Shown: positions 44,502 through 53,615, counted from the stretch's first letter. The stretch is DNA of 64,000 nt from Arthrobacter sp. OAP107 (GCF_040546765.1 NZ_JBEPOK010000001.1:3100001-3164000), one strand, 5' to 3'. Numbers and translations: made by a program. Notes: generated by a model not told the origin, from the sequence alone.

Positions 44502-44543
44502 TCCGCCAGTGATGCACTCAGGGCCGAACCACGGGGCGAATCA

Positions 44544-44762
44544 TTACATGTCAATCCCGCGGAAGAGGTCAAAGGGGCGACCGCACGTTCGATCCATAGG
44601 GCACGACGCGCGGCGCTCCTGTCGCGGTTCACCGCGTCGGACGTTGAACCGCTCGGGGTTCTGGGCGGTAGCGGTCTTGCTCTGGGCGGTCAGCGGTCCC
44701 CCGCCTGCGCCCATGAGCTCCAAGGTGGCGCCGTGGGCTGCTGTCTGGTCTTCGGTAGTCAC
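44544..44762 (-). CDS. 72-residue hypothetical protein
   Basis: GTG 44762 follows the HTH gene stop by 17 bp. MTTEDQTAAHGATLELMGAG and ERFNVRRGEPRQERR, ending CGRPFDLFRGIDM. Basic second half. Possible partner of the HTH protein, by position. Confidence 0.4.
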   Translation of the reverse strand: MTTEDQTAAHGATLELMGAGGGPLTAQSKTATAQNPERFNVRRGEPRQERRASCPMDRTCGRPFDLFRGIDM

Positions 44763-44779
44763 GCTTTACAGCGCAGTAA

Positions 44780-45259
44780 TCAGGCTTCGGGGGCCTCGTC
44801 TGAGGCGTCCAGAATCTGGTCGTAGGCGTCGCCGTCGATAAGTCCCTCATCGAATGCCCTGCCGACTTCCGCGAATGATCCCGCGGTGTCCAGGTACGGC
44901 GTGGACTCCCACTCGGCAGCCGCTGCGGCAGCTCCCTCGTTTGTCACGTAGGGCCATGCGGACAGCTCGCGGATCACTGTGTCACGGTCGATGTCGTCGG
45001 CCGCGTAGCGCTCTGCGATCTCGTAGGGGCTGGCACCGCTGAAACCCTCGGGAACGGGCTTCACTCCCCTGGCGTCGGCCTGCGAAAGCAGCCGGCTAAT
45101 GGCCGGCTGACTGACGCCAAGGGCACGGGCGACAACGCGCTGGTCCGCCGCTTCGACGGCGGCCCGGACGTTCCTGATGTAGTCCAGAGCGCCTAGCTCG
45201 CGGCGAGCACGAGCACGACGGGCATTGGCAATGGCGCTCTCGGGGCTGGTGATTGTCAT
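44780..45259 (-). CDS. HTH protein, antitoxin-like
   Basis: 159 residues from ATG 45259 (GAGGTG upstream). Residues 25-70 contain an HTH: DQRVVARALGVSQPAISRLL. The second half is acidic and helical (SPYEIAERYAADDIDRDTVI, FAEVGRAFDEGLIDGDAYDQ). This HTH plus acidic helical tail is typical of antitoxins or autoregulators on actinobacterial plasmids. AT-rich direct repeats just upstream suggest self-regulation. A toxin was not recognised. Confidence 0.65.
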   Translation of the reverse strand: MTITSPESAIANARRARARRELGALDYIRNVRAAVEAADQRVVARALGVSQPAISRLLSQADARGVKPVPEGFSGASPYEIAERYAADDIDRDTVIRELSAWPYVTNEGAAAAAAEWESTPYLDTAGSFAEVGRAFDEGLIDGDAYDQILDASDEAPEA

Positions 45260-45268
45260 GTCCACACC

Positions 45269-45300
45269 TCGTTATATAACCAACGTTATCACCGTTATAC
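45269..45300. promoter_or_regulatory. AT-rich operator repeats
   Basis: Palindrome GTTATATAAC at 45271-45280, then CGTTAT at 45284 and 45293, in a GC-rich context 11 bp upstream of the HTH gene. Likely overlapping promoter and self-operator. Confidence 0.5.
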
Positions 45301-45409
45301 CTAACTTTATAAGCGTGACCTTCAGGCAGTACCGGGCCAATCAGCGCCCGCGCACGCTCGTGAATCGAACGCGTCATGATCTGCCTCCAGTCGCAGTTAG
45401 ACTGTGGCC

Positions 45410-46045
45410 ATGGTGGGTTACGGGCGTGTTGTCGGCGGAGATTACAAAGGTGCGACTGTGTCGACCCCGGTGGGCAGCACACTCGTTGTGCAGGCCGGGC
45501 TCAAGTTTCGAAAGTTGACCCCTCAAAACGTCGCCGAATGGGACGAAGTTGTCACCGACGGGAAGGGAAACCCGGTAGGCGCCGTAAGCAAGGCAGTAGC
45601 CGGAGCTGTCCTTCCAGGGCAGATCGGAAAGGCAGCCTCAGTGGCGATCGGCGCGACGTTCGATGCCATGGGGTCCTCTCACGTCGTGCGCGTCGATTGG
45701 GCCGATGGTAAGCGGTCACTGATCAAGTTGCCTAACGGAATGTTCAAGCACTTAGAACTCGTGCTTGAGAATCAGCGTGCGCTCCCCACTGAACCACCGC
45801 TGGGTCAGGTTGTTCCAGCTCCGATGGAGAAGCCCACAGCAACGGAACAAGCGTTTTCGCTCGTTTCGGGAATCATCAAGGATCGACTCCCCACTCCAAC
45901 CAAGACTCCGCCGGCGGACCAAGCGCCGGTCACCACACCCGACGTCACGGAGATGATCTCCAAGCTCGCCGCACTGCGTGAGGCGGGCATTCTCACCGAC
46001 GATGAGTTCAGCGCGAAGAAGGCTGAGCTGCTGGAGCGGCTTTGA
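45410..46045 (+). CDS. SHOCT-domain protein
   Basis: 211 residues from ATG 45410. Residues 1-125 beta-rich (VVGGDYKGATVSTPVGSTLV; VVRVDWADGKRSLIKLPNG), Pro-rich linker, and a C-terminal SHOCT motif (MISKLAALREAGILTDDEFS). Cytoplasmic; function unknown. Same C-terminal module as the protein at 22452. Confidence 0.75.
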   Translation: MVGYGRVVGGDYKGATVSTPVGSTLVVQAGLKFRKLTPQNVAEWDEVVTDGKGNPVGAVSKAVAGAVLPGQIGKAASVAIGATFDAMGSSHVVRVDWADGKRSLIKLPNGMFKHLELVLENQRALPTEPPLGQVVPAPMEKPTATEQAFSLVSGIIKDRLPTPTKTPPADQAPVTTPDVTEMISKLAALREAGILTDDEFSAKKAELLERL

Positions 46046-46313
46046 CCCCCAAGAGTTAGTTCGAGGACGGGGCGGCCGTTCTACTGATGACGTCTGAAGA
46101 CAGTTAGCTCTATCTCGTCCGCTCGAACCCGTCGTGCCGCACCGAGGCGTTCGGTTGCATTACGGCGGTTTCCGTGCGCGGAGGATGTGTCAGTTTCCGA
46201 AGTCGTCAATCCGTTGGCGACTGGAGGCGCTATGACCACCGGGTAGAGGCTCACATGACTTGGCGGTCACCCCACCCACCCCAGGCATAGCTCGCGGTTC
46301 AGCACACCCGGAA

Positions 46314-46619
46314 TCAGCGGGGCTTGGTTGTTACCCAGGCGAAGACCCAAGCAAGACCGAACAGCACGAGAACCACTCCAGCGAATCCGCAAATCGAGCC
46401 CAGACCGGAGACCTCAGTAGTTAGGCATTCGAAGGGCGAGCCCAAGCAGACCCAAGTTTCCTTGGTCTCGGCGGATGAAATCGTGAAAAGGATGTTGACC
46501 ACTATCAAGATGGCAATCAATCCTGCTGCGTAAAACGCATGATGCTTGGCCGGTGTCACTGAACGGCTCTTGGGTTCCTCAAGCTCAATCCTCGTATCGA
46601 ACCGGTCCCTACCTGCCAT
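46314..46619 (-). CDS. two-helix membrane protein
   Basis: 101 residues from ATG 46619 (GAGGGGG upstream). Basic N-terminus, span one (AAGLIAILIVVNILFTI), a loop with two Cys (WVCLG, FECLT), a third Cys in SICGFAG, span two (VVLVLFGLAWVFAWV). Unknown. Confidence 0.65.
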   Translation of the reverse strand: MAGRDRFDTRIELEEPKSRSVTPAKHHAFYAAGLIAILIVVNILFTISSAETKETWVCLGSPFECLTTEVSGLGSICGFAGVVLVLFGLAWVFAWVTTKPR

Positions 46620-46971
46620 ACGCTCCCCCTCAGATGATCGAATCAGCACGAGCATACCGGGCCATGCAAGGGGTGGCGTCTGGCCGTTCGCAAAAGCGAT
46701 CGTTTGCTGAGGACGAGAACGACGATCAGCCAGCGCGGGGCGAGTAGTGGAGCCAACCGGATGTTATACCGCTTGGAAGCGGGAGGCCGCATACTAGGGC
46801 TGGGAGTAAGTCAAGTCCGAAGCCAGGCCCGGGGGAAATTCATGAATGCGTCTCATGCTCACCGTGAGCTTTTGCAGGAGGTTCACCTGGAAGTCTTGAG
46901 GAGCCGCCCGGAGCCTGCAGGCGGAATTGCCATGACCGAGATTACGGGCGTCCCCAACTCCGATCCTTGTC
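46620..46971. other. no confident gene
   Basis: A frame from ATG 46841 (MNASHAHRELLQEVHLEVLR) looks natural for about 45 codons, then loses sense near 46975 where the next gene begins in another frame. The two may be one frameshifted gene. Confidence 0.35.
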
Positions 46972-47562
46972 TTGAGCACCGATTCCTACATGTATTGGGT
47001 CTATGTCGATGGCGGCAATTACGCCGTGTCGGCAGCGGACGTTTCACGGGACAGTCCCAAGTCCTCATTCGTCCTTGGGTCGCTTGGCCTCGCGCCGTCC
47101 GTCATTGCGCATCGCCTTATAGCGCGAATGCAAACCATGGAATCTGTGATATCCCTCCCAAGGATGCCGCAGGGAATGGTTTCGTTGGATAGATCTAACC
47201 GGATGGAGGTAGGTCGCCGGGCTTACCAGGAGCGCCGTCAGCGGCCGGCTCTCGTGCCTGGGTTAATCGGAGCAATCATGCTCGTGATGGCAATATTCGA
47301 TCTGAGCATCGGGTACTATTCCTGGCTCCGTGTCATCGTTACAGCTGTATCGATTTACCTTTGCGTATTGACGGTCAAGAACAACGCTTCTATATGGCTC
47401 GTCGCGCTCATTCCAGTAGCAGTCGTTTGGAATCCGTTTGGTCAGATCACCATGAGCAGATCCGCTTGGATTCCGTATGACCTAGGCGGCGCAGCCGTCC
47501 TTGCCCTGGCAGCCTTCGCTATCGTCCGCCAAAACGCGAAAGAACACTCGCCGCATCTCTAA
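46972..47562 (+). CDS. DUF6804-like membrane protein
   Basis: Up to 196 residues from TTG 46972. A soluble first half (MYWVYVDGGNYAVSAADVSR, FVLGSLGLAPSVIAHRLIAR) precedes four hydrophobic segments of DUF6804 type (LRVIVTAVSIYLCVLTV, VVWNPFGQITMSRSAWIPYD). The same membrane module heads the Kelch fusion at 12626. Start uncertain; upstream coding sense in another frame suggests a frameshift. Confidence 0.6.
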   Translation: MSTDSYMYWVYVDGGNYAVSAADVSRDSPKSSFVLGSLGLAPSVIAHRLIARMQTMESVISLPRMPQGMVSLDRSNRMEVGRRAYQERRQRPALVPGLIGAIMLVMAIFDLSIGYYSWLRVIVTAVSIYLCVLTVKNNASIWLVALIPVAVVWNPFGQITMSRSAWIPYDLGGAAVLALAAFAIVRQNAKEHSPHL

Positions 47563-47565
47563 CCG

Positions 47566-48222
47566 TCAGAGATAGCGTTCTCTCACGAGATATCTGCACA
47601 AAGAGTTGTACGTGGCGTGATTCTGAATTGCTTCAGCCAACTGCGCCGGATGCTCCTTACGGGCCTTTAGTGTCCAGGTCTCGACGCGAGCCCGCAACTC
47701 GTTGGGGAGCCTCCTATCCTCGGGAGGTCGAGTTTCATCCGTCGAATCATTGCCAAGGCCATACAGGGCGAAGTGCTTTCGTAACCAGTAGTTGGCGTAA
47801 TCGGCTTGCTCCTTGACCGTTTCGCTGCCTCGCTCATGACGCATCGCTTCAAGGAACTGCGCACCGTTGAACAGATTGTCGAAAGCAACGTAAGCACCGT
47901 GCATGACGCCTCCCATGTCCCACCAATCCACGATGTCCTTTTCCCGCACTCCTTCGCGCGCCCACCTGGATGCTTCAGTCGACCTGATGGAAGCAACGTA
48001 ACGGGCGATGTGCTCGTTAGGAGGCTTCTCTAAACCGAGCATCATCTTTCCCATCGGCACGTTAATCAGGTGCAATCCTCGAGATGATGACGTCTGCAGC
48101 TCATCAAGGATGCAGTCACGGACCGCCTCGGTCGCATCATCCAAAGGCATATCCGACTTTGATGACAAAACCTGTGCGAAGTAGTGCACCATGGATGTCT
48201 CATAAGCAGTGAGACCTGACAC
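47566..48222 (-). CDS. hypothetical protein
   Basis: 218 residues from GTG 48222, preceded by AAGGGGG; an ATG at 48240 is an alternative with a poor site. Helical and soluble: YETSMVHYFAQVLSSKSDMP, HIARYVASIRSTEASRWARE, VDWWDMGGVMHGAYVAFDNL. No family recognised. Converges with the DUF6804-like gene, 3 bp apart. Confidence 0.65.
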   Translation of the reverse strand: MSGLTAYETSMVHYFAQVLSSKSDMPLDDATEAVRDCILDELQTSSSRGLHLINVPMGKMMLGLEKPPNEHIARYVASIRSTEASRWAREGVREKDIVDWWDMGGVMHGAYVAFDNLFNGAQFLEAMRHERGSETVKEQADYANYWLRKHFALYGLGNDSTDETRPPEDRRLPNELRARVETWTLKARKEHPAQLAEAIQNHATYNSLCRYLVRERYL

Positions 48223-48442
48223 GATTCCCCCTTGGATCATTGACTCTGGTGATTGGTTCCGCCCCTTCACCGGAGGTTACAGGCTGTTTGCGGCTATCGG
48301 CGAGGCCCTGAACCAATTCTGCAGAAGAAACGACCCCTGCAGTGTGCCCGTGTACGTTCGGCTTACGGGTACCAGAGATGACATGTAGCCCTGCGAAAAT
48401 GCTGCCAATTATCGTTGCGATCACAGAGAGTAAGCGCCTCAA
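48200..48442 (-). CDS. signal-anchored small protein
   Basis: 80 residues from TTG 48442: LRRLLSVIATIIGSIFAGLHVI is a membrane or signal segment, then a polar tail. Its 5' end lies 70 bp from an IS21-end remnant, so the start may be lost. Overlaps the next gene by 23 bp. Confidence 0.35.
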   Translation of the reverse strand: MRRLLSVIATIIGSIFAGLHVISGTRKPNVHGHTAGVVSSAELVQGLADSRKQPVTSGEGAEPITRVNDPRGNRVRSHCL

Positions 48443-48513
48443 GGGTGTTCACCGGCACAAAAACAATGACCGGTGCTTTTCGACGGGCCGGTATGACTAT
48501 GTCAATCCTTTTT

Positions 48514-48545
48514 GGCCCCGGCAGGACGGTTATGTCTGGCCCCAC
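48514..48545 (+). mobile_element. solo IS21-type end remnant
   Basis: 32 bp matching, with three differences, the terminal repeat region at 52895-52926 of the complete element, in inverted orientation. Framed by GGCCCCGG and TCTGGCCCCAC. No transposase nearby, so it is the scar of a lost or recombined copy. Confidence 0.6.
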
Positions 48546-49093
48546 CAAAAGTCCTCAAGCTCTGTTCCTGGACGAGCCAGCGGAGTCACTGAGCCATAGG
48601 AGATGCAGGTAGCGGATCCCCGACACGTGTTGGTTAGAGAAGCGGACCTGCATGTCCGGCGACAAGAAGCCAGCCCTCTTCTTCATGAACCCATACTTGC
48701 GTCATAGGCATGCGGTAGGGCAGTGGCCCAAGCCCGCGCCACCAGGGACGAGGTGCGCCGGCTTATCGGTGGAGCCGGACCTCGTCGGCAGCTCATTGAC
48801 TTGGAAGCGCAGGCCGGGGCCTGATCAGGCGGCGAGGGCGTAAGAACCAGACCGATATCGGGCGCGGATCGGTATTTCCAAGGTGTATCAAATGCAGCGC
48901 TATTGGTGATCGATTCGACGCATGAATCGGTCGAAGGGTGTACCGGAGGCGTGCCTTCTCTGGGCGGCGCAGTCCGCAGCAAGTGGGCAAAGCGTTACTA
49001 AAATCAGTCCTAGATCTCCTCGCGTCAACAACGCCGCTTCCATTCTCCGGACCACGAACTACCGGAATTGAGCCGAACCCGTAAGCTAACGTC
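48546..49093. other. decayed region
   Basis: Contains about 35 codons of natural sense on the plus strand (VAQARATRDEVRRLIGGAGP, ending 48824), apparently the 3' end of a lost gene. Nothing else seen. Confidence 0.4.
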
Positions 49094-49750
49094 ATGACCG
49101 CGTCGAGCTTTCTTTTCCAGGACCGATCTAGGCGAACAATAGTGATCCCCTGGGGCACAGACTTCAACTCACGCTTGCGAAGTGCCGTCGCGGACGCGCC
49201 CCCTGAAATAGCTAATCCGGCAATCCCTTCGGAACTTGATAGATACCGGATCACGAACGATAGTTCGCTTAGCCTCCTGGACTCGCGTCAGGTCGAGCCG
49301 AACGGTCTGTTGCCCTTCCACATCTGCGCCACGGCGTTCCGAAGTTGGGCTCCCGCCGAGGAGGAACTCCTCGACTACCAGCGGCAGTGGATAACGCATC
49401 CCGAGGCCACCTTGGAATTTCGGCTAGTCGATAATTACCTTTACGCTCTCATCTGCGTTTACCAATTCAATCTGGCGAACCTCTCTCTGGTTGACGAGTC
49501 GAGCGACTTCTCCATGCTCCAAGGTGCCCTGTCGAGCATCCAGAGGGTCCGTGGCCTACTCCAGCAGGCGATCCCATTCGAGGCGTCCCTAAGGGATGAC
49601 CTCAACGGCTTTCCTTGCCCGACCGAGCAGGTTCGCAACGCCGTCGAGCGCGCCACCGCCACCCACGCCGCAAAGATATCAATACCGCCCTTTCCTCGGC
49701 TACCGCCCACTGCTCGGCTGCATCAATCTGCATCTCCTCTGGATAATTAA
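49094..49750 (+). CDS. hypothetical protein
   Basis: 218 residues. FQDRSRRTIVIPWGTDFNSR, then FHICATAFRSWAPAEEELLD and FSMLQGALSSIQRVRGLLQQ. Soluble, mixed alpha/beta. The last 30 residues are Pro-rich. No ribosome site seen, no family recognised. Confidence 0.6.
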   Translation: MTASSFLFQDRSRRTIVIPWGTDFNSRLRSAVADAPPEIANPAIPSELDRYRITNDSSLSLLDSRQVEPNGLLPFHICATAFRSWAPAEEELLDYQRQWITHPEATLEFRLVDNYLYALICVYQFNLANLSLVDESSDFSMLQGALSSIQRVRGLLQQAIPFEASLRDDLNGFPCPTEQVRNAVERATATHAAKISIPPFPRLPPTARLHQSASPLDN

Positions 49751-49779
49751 GTCCTATTCGGTTCAGTGGTCGTAGGCCG

Positions 49780-49923
49780 TCAGTGAGCGTTTTCGGGGGT
49801 TCGTTGGTTTCCGGCTGTGTCCATGGCGGTTCGGCGCACGAGCAGCCGGTCGGCCAAGCTCCAGAGCACGTAGGTGGGGCCGCTACAGTTGTCCAGTGAG
49901 ACCCAGTGCACCAACCCCGACAT
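49780..49923 (-). CDS. 47-residue ORF overlapping the NTF2 gene end
   Basis: MSGLVHWVSLDNCSGPTYVL then WSLADRLLVRRTAMDTAG. Natural composition but overlaps the last 41 bp of the NTF2-like gene in another frame. It may be the continuation of a different gene copy. Confidence 0.3.
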   Translation of the reverse strand: MSGLVHWVSLDNCSGPTYVLWSLADRLLVRRTAMDTAGNQRTPENAH

Positions 49924-50212
49924 GCACTATTGGTTTTTGGCTGCCCATCGTTGTTACGTCGTCGGTGACGAGGCACGTAAGAACTGCCATGTCCCCGATC
50001 ACCGTGATATCCGCCTGCTCAAGGGTTTGGGCGTGCCACGTGTTCTGGCCTTCTATGTTGGACCGAAGGTACGTCTCCCGATTGAACTGGTCTCCTTTAT
50101 GGGATGTCCAGCAAAACTTGGGGTGCAAAAGCCGACTTAACGTTTCTCCGTCACGTCGCGCCAGGGCATCTGCGCGCTTTAGTGCAGCACTCAACACTTC
50201 GTGATCGGTCAT
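49883..50212 (-). CDS. NTF2-like (DUF4440/SnoaL) protein
   Basis: 109 residues: VLSAALKRADALARRDGETL, RLLHPKFCWTSHKGDQFNRE and VIGDMAVLTCLVTDDV follow the cone-shaped NTF2-like fold. The usual final strands are replaced by GSQKPIVHVGVGALGL, so the C-terminus may be frameshifted or truncated. Small-molecule binding or enzyme role unknown. Confidence 0.65.
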   Translation of the reverse strand: MTDHEVLSAALKRADALARRDGETLSRLLHPKFCWTSHKGDQFNRETYLRSNIEGQNTWHAQTLEQADITVIGDMAVLTCLVTDDVTTMGSQKPIVHVGVGALGLTGQL

Positions 50213-50308
50213 TGGTCCAGTCTGTCAGTTATTGCTAAACGCTGAACATCTGCCGCAGTGTCGAGTGCCCATACTTTCCCCAGGACGGTCGTACCCATGA
50301 TCGACCGA

Positions 50309-51127
50309 TTAGCTCGCGCTCTGTTGGGCGATGGTGTGGGCGAGCCGGTAGGAGTCCGTGCCGGTTTCGATGATCGTGCCATTGAAGGTCAGCCGGTCCA
50401 CGATCGCGGCGCACAGGCGTGGGTCGCTGAAAGTTTTGGTCCAGCCGGAGAATGACTCGTTCGATGCGATTGCGATGGAATTCTTCTCCTCTCGTTCGGT
50501 CAGGACCTGGAACAGGAGTTCGGCGCCCCGGCGGTCCAGTTCCATGTAGCCAAGCTCGTCGATGCAAAGCAGGTCCACGCGGCCGTAGCGGGCGATGGTC
50601 TTGGCCAGGACCTTTTCATCGGCGGCTTCGACGAGTTCGTTTACGAGCCGGGTAGCGAGGGTGTACTTAACCCGATAACCCTTCTCCGCGGCGGCAGTAC
50701 CGAGTCCGATGAGCAGGTGGGATTTGCCGGTTCCGGAGTCCCCAATTAGGCAGAGGGGTTGTCCTTTGCGGATCCATTCCCCGGTGGCCAAAGTGTGGAT
50801 GGTGGCGGGGTTGATGTTCGGGTTTGCATCGAAATCAAAGTCCCCGAGCCACTTATCCCGGGGAAAGCTCGCAGCTTTCACACGGCGGATGGACGAGCGC
50901 CGGTCCCGGTCGTCGCACTCCGCCAGCAACAGCTCGGCCAGAAATCCCTGGTAGGAGAGTTGTTCCTTCCCGGCGACGGTGAGGGCTTCGTCCAGAACCC
51001 CACGAATGGTGGGCAAGCGCAGCCGGCGGCAGGCCTGGTCCACGGCGGCAACCGCTGCCTGTTCGGTCAGGCCGCGGCGCCGGCGCAGAGTCGGGGTGAT
51101 GGTGGTCGTCGGTGCGGTGGGGCTCAT
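50309..51127 (-). CDS. istB: IS21-family helper ATPase IstB
   Basis: 272 residues, normal length. AAA+ features: Walker A GDSGTGKS (129-136), Walker B LLCIDELGY (186-194), sensor region ALIASNESFSGW-like IAIASNESFSG. IstB promotes strand transfer and target choice with IstA. ATG overlaps the istA stop (ATGA), so it is coupled. Confidence 0.95.
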   Translation of the reverse strand: MSPTAPTTTITPTLRRRRGLTEQAAVAAVDQACRRLRLPTIRGVLDEALTVAGKEQLSYQGFLAELLLAECDDRDRRSSIRRVKAASFPRDKWLGDFDFDANPNINPATIHTLATGEWIRKGQPLCLIGDSGTGKSHLLIGLGTAAAEKGYRVKYTLATRLVNELVEAADEKVLAKTIARYGRVDLLCIDELGYMELDRRGAELLFQVLTEREEKNSIAIASNESFSGWTKTFSDPRLCAAIVDRLTFNGTIIETGTDSYRLAHTIAQQSAS

Positions 51128-52799
51128 GAGATGTTCTCCTTCGACGCGGTTCCTGCAGGGTGTTCGGAACGTTTGGCCAGCAGCTCGTCATAGGCACTGA
51201 CCGAGGGCAGGGGCCGGGCGTCAGGCGGGAGCCCGGCAATGACGGCGGCGGGGTGCATCAGCCGGCGCTGGGTGAGACTGACAACCCGTTGCACTTTCAA
51301 TTCGCCGTGAGCACCGGGATGACAGTCGGAACTGGCCCCACCCCATGAAGATGCCGGGGCGTGTCTGCGGGCTTCGACCGCGACGACGTCGGCACTGACA
51401 GCACCCACCCCCAGCGCCGCAGTGATGCCTGCATGGATGTCTCCTGCGTCCATCGAGCGGTGCAGCAGCAGGACGTCGATGAGTTCACGGGTCCCCTCGG
51501 CGTCACCGTTGACCCGGCGAGAGGCAGCCCAGAAGGCCTCATGCGCGCTGGTGAACGCACCAGACTCCCGCGCCTTGGCCAAAGCAGTGGAGCCGGGAAG
51601 GGCGCCGGGTTTGGTCTTGAGTACTTCGAGATAGTGATCCAACTGGACCGATTGCCCGGACCGGGCAGCGACCCGCTGATGCCTGGCGGCCACGGTGCGG
51701 CCGTCGAAGACCACGAGCTCGGACGCCCGCAACGAGACCCGGACCCTCCGGCCGATGAGCCGGGCCGGGACGGAGTACTTCACCATCCGGACCGTGACCA
51801 TCGAAGACCTATCAACTCGGGGTGTTAGCACCAGACCTGGATCAAATTCCCCCGCCGGCAACGAGGCCAAGAACGGCCGTTCAATCTCGAAGTCCTGACC
51901 GATGGTGCGGATCCTGTCATTGATCCGCCGGTGATCGTCCTGGGCTTCCCATCCCCGGATGCGGTCATTGAGCTCATCCAGGGAACCAACGACTGGCATG
52001 GGCGAGAGTCTGTTGCGCCGGAACCAGCCCACCTCGCCTTCAACTCCGCCCTTTTCATGGGCGCCTGCGATGCCAGGCTGGCAATAAAAGGGATCGAAGC
52101 CGTAGAACGAACGGAACGACACCCACCGGTCGTTCTCATGGCGCTGCCGGCCTTGCCCGAACACCACAGCGGTGACCGCGCTGGTGAGATTGTCGTATCG
52201 GATGTGTTTAGTCGGGATGCCGCCAAGAACGTTGAAGGCCTCGATGTGGCCCTCGAGAAAGGCTTCCTGGGCCTGAGTCGGGTAAATCCGGTGAATGGCT
52301 CTGCCCGAATGCGACAGCCGGAAGATGAACATGTGGCACTTCGTCTTCACCCCGTTCAGCACGACATAGACCTCGCCGAAGTCCACTCGGCTTCGGCGCC
52401 CGGCGCGTGTTCCTGAGGAACAAACACCTCAACGCGGCGTCCGGCCTCCACATCAATCTGGGCCCGACGGACCCTTACGTAATCACGCACCGTGGAATAC
52501 GAGAGCTCCTGCGCACCGTGCTCTTCGATGAGCCGGGCCAAAATCCTTCGTGCGGTATGACGCTGCTTCCGCGGAGCCGTTGTATCCTCGATCAGCATCG
52601 CGTCGATCGCGCCCTTGAACGGCTCCAGCCTCCAGGACACCCCTTGCCTCTGTTTGCGCTCCGGAGGGGCAGCTGAATCCAGTGCCTGCCTCACAGTTCT
52701 TCTGTGGACTCCGTACCAGGCGGCCAACGCACGAACCGACAGGCCCTCAACCCGGGCGTCCCTTCGGATCCGCGCGAACAACTCCACTCTCGACTCCAT
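51124..52799 (-). pseudogene. istA: IS21-family transposase IstA, frameshifted
   Basis: From ATG 52799 (MESRVELFARIRRDARVEGL) an HTH (LAAWYGVHRRTVRQAL) leads to the DDE domain. At about 52375 the frame breaks within EAE/VDFGEVYVVL; the second part continues to 51124. Catalytic residues lie in the second part: Asp in VDFGEV, Asp in IRYDNLTSAV, Glu in EKGGVEGEVGW. IS21 transposases are normally one polypeptide, so the shift should inactivate it unless it is a sequencing error. Confidence 0.9.
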
Positions 52800-52942
52800 C
52801 CAGACCAACCTTCCGCCGCATCCATCCACTGATGAATCCAACGTTGAAGGTGGGGCCACAAATAACCGTCACAAGGTGCCCGGCGAGTCATGAAGTGGGG
52901 CCAGATATATCCGTCCTACCGGGGCCATCCAAATCTGTCACA

Positions 52943-53326
52943 GCCACCGGTACCTTCGCCGAAGGCGACCAGGAAGCTTTGGAGCAGCGTGCTGCCCAAT
53001 ATGTCCACGGGCCTGGAATGGGATCCGGCCTGACCGGGCAGTGGGCTGACCATCCAGGCGGCGAACACGTTATGTGGAATCTTCAGGGCCATCGCCTGGT
53101 CAAAGAGGCGCAGCACCGGTTCATGAAAGCGCCCGTCTTTGAGCTGGAAGCCCGGGCAGAAGGTTCCCTCACCGGTGAACACCCGGACTGCACGGCGCAT
53201 GGCCTCGGGATCCTCAAAGGATCGGAAGTGAGCCTCCAGTTCGGACACAGGCGGCAGGGTGAATTCTTCGCGGATGCTGTCTCAGATCCGCTCCGGGACA
53301 GCCGGCCAGAACCTCTCAGCCCTCAC
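52943..53326 (-). pseudogene. gene interrupted by IS21, with in-frame TGA
   Basis: GTG 53326 overlaps the DUF4193 stop. VRAERFWPAVPERI meets TGA near 53284, then the same frame continues SIREEFTLPPVSELEAHFRS, FQLKDGRFHEPVLRLFDQAM and FAAWMVSPLPG...RPVDILGS, ending EGTGG at the element. The RPVDIL box recalls DUF2384/MbcA-type C-termini. Beyond the far end of the element, at 50235-50258, the codons LRQMFSV-stop may be its displaced tail (inference). Confidence 0.6.
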
Positions 53327-53615
53327 ATTCGACGCAGTAGGCATGGCCGTCCTTCTCGCGCGCCTTCTGCGAACGGTGGCGGACCAGGAAGCAGGAATAA
53401 CAGGTGAATTCGTCGTCGGCCTGGGGAATGACCTGGACGACGAGCTCTTCGGCAATAAACTCGCCACCAGGGGTCAGGCCGTCCAGGGTGTCAGCCTCGT
53501 CGAGCTCCTGAACCACGGACTTCGCGTCCGGGGCTTTGGCAGACTTCAGGGCCTCCAGTGATTTTTCCTGGGATTCCTTGACGTCGGTGCGCAGTTCATC
53601 GTAATCGGTTGCCAC
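53316..53615 (-). CDS. DUF4193 family protein
   Basis: 99 residues: MATDYDELRTDVKESQEKSL, acidic middle, then the zinc-binding end FTCYSCFLVRHRSQKAREKD and YCVECEG. This is the actinobacterial DUF4193 pattern with two CxxC pairs. Usually a single-copy core-like gene; here coupled to a broken gene. Function unknown. Confidence 0.9.
   Translation of the reverse strand: MATDYDELRTDVKESQEKSLEALKSAKAPDAKSVVQELDEADTLDGLTPGGEFIAEELVVQVIPQADDEFTCYSCFLVRHRSQKAREKDGHAYCVECEG

Larger units (their letters stand above)
50259..52942 (-). mobile_element. IS21-family insertion sequence
   Basis: About 2.68 kb carrying istA and istB on the minus strand. The ends, read inward, begin TGTCGAG...AGGACGG and TGTGACAG...AGGACGG with the shared AGGACGG 30-32 bp in, and contain internal GGCCCC repeats as usual for IS21. 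The exact left end is uncertain (TGTCAG at 50223 is an alternative). It interrupts the gene at 52943-53326. Probably not autonomous because istA is frameshifted. Confidence 0.8.

Noticed and set aside
50309..52799. Functional autonomous transposon
   Set aside because: istA is split by a frame break before its first catalytic Asp; as written it cannot be made as one protein.
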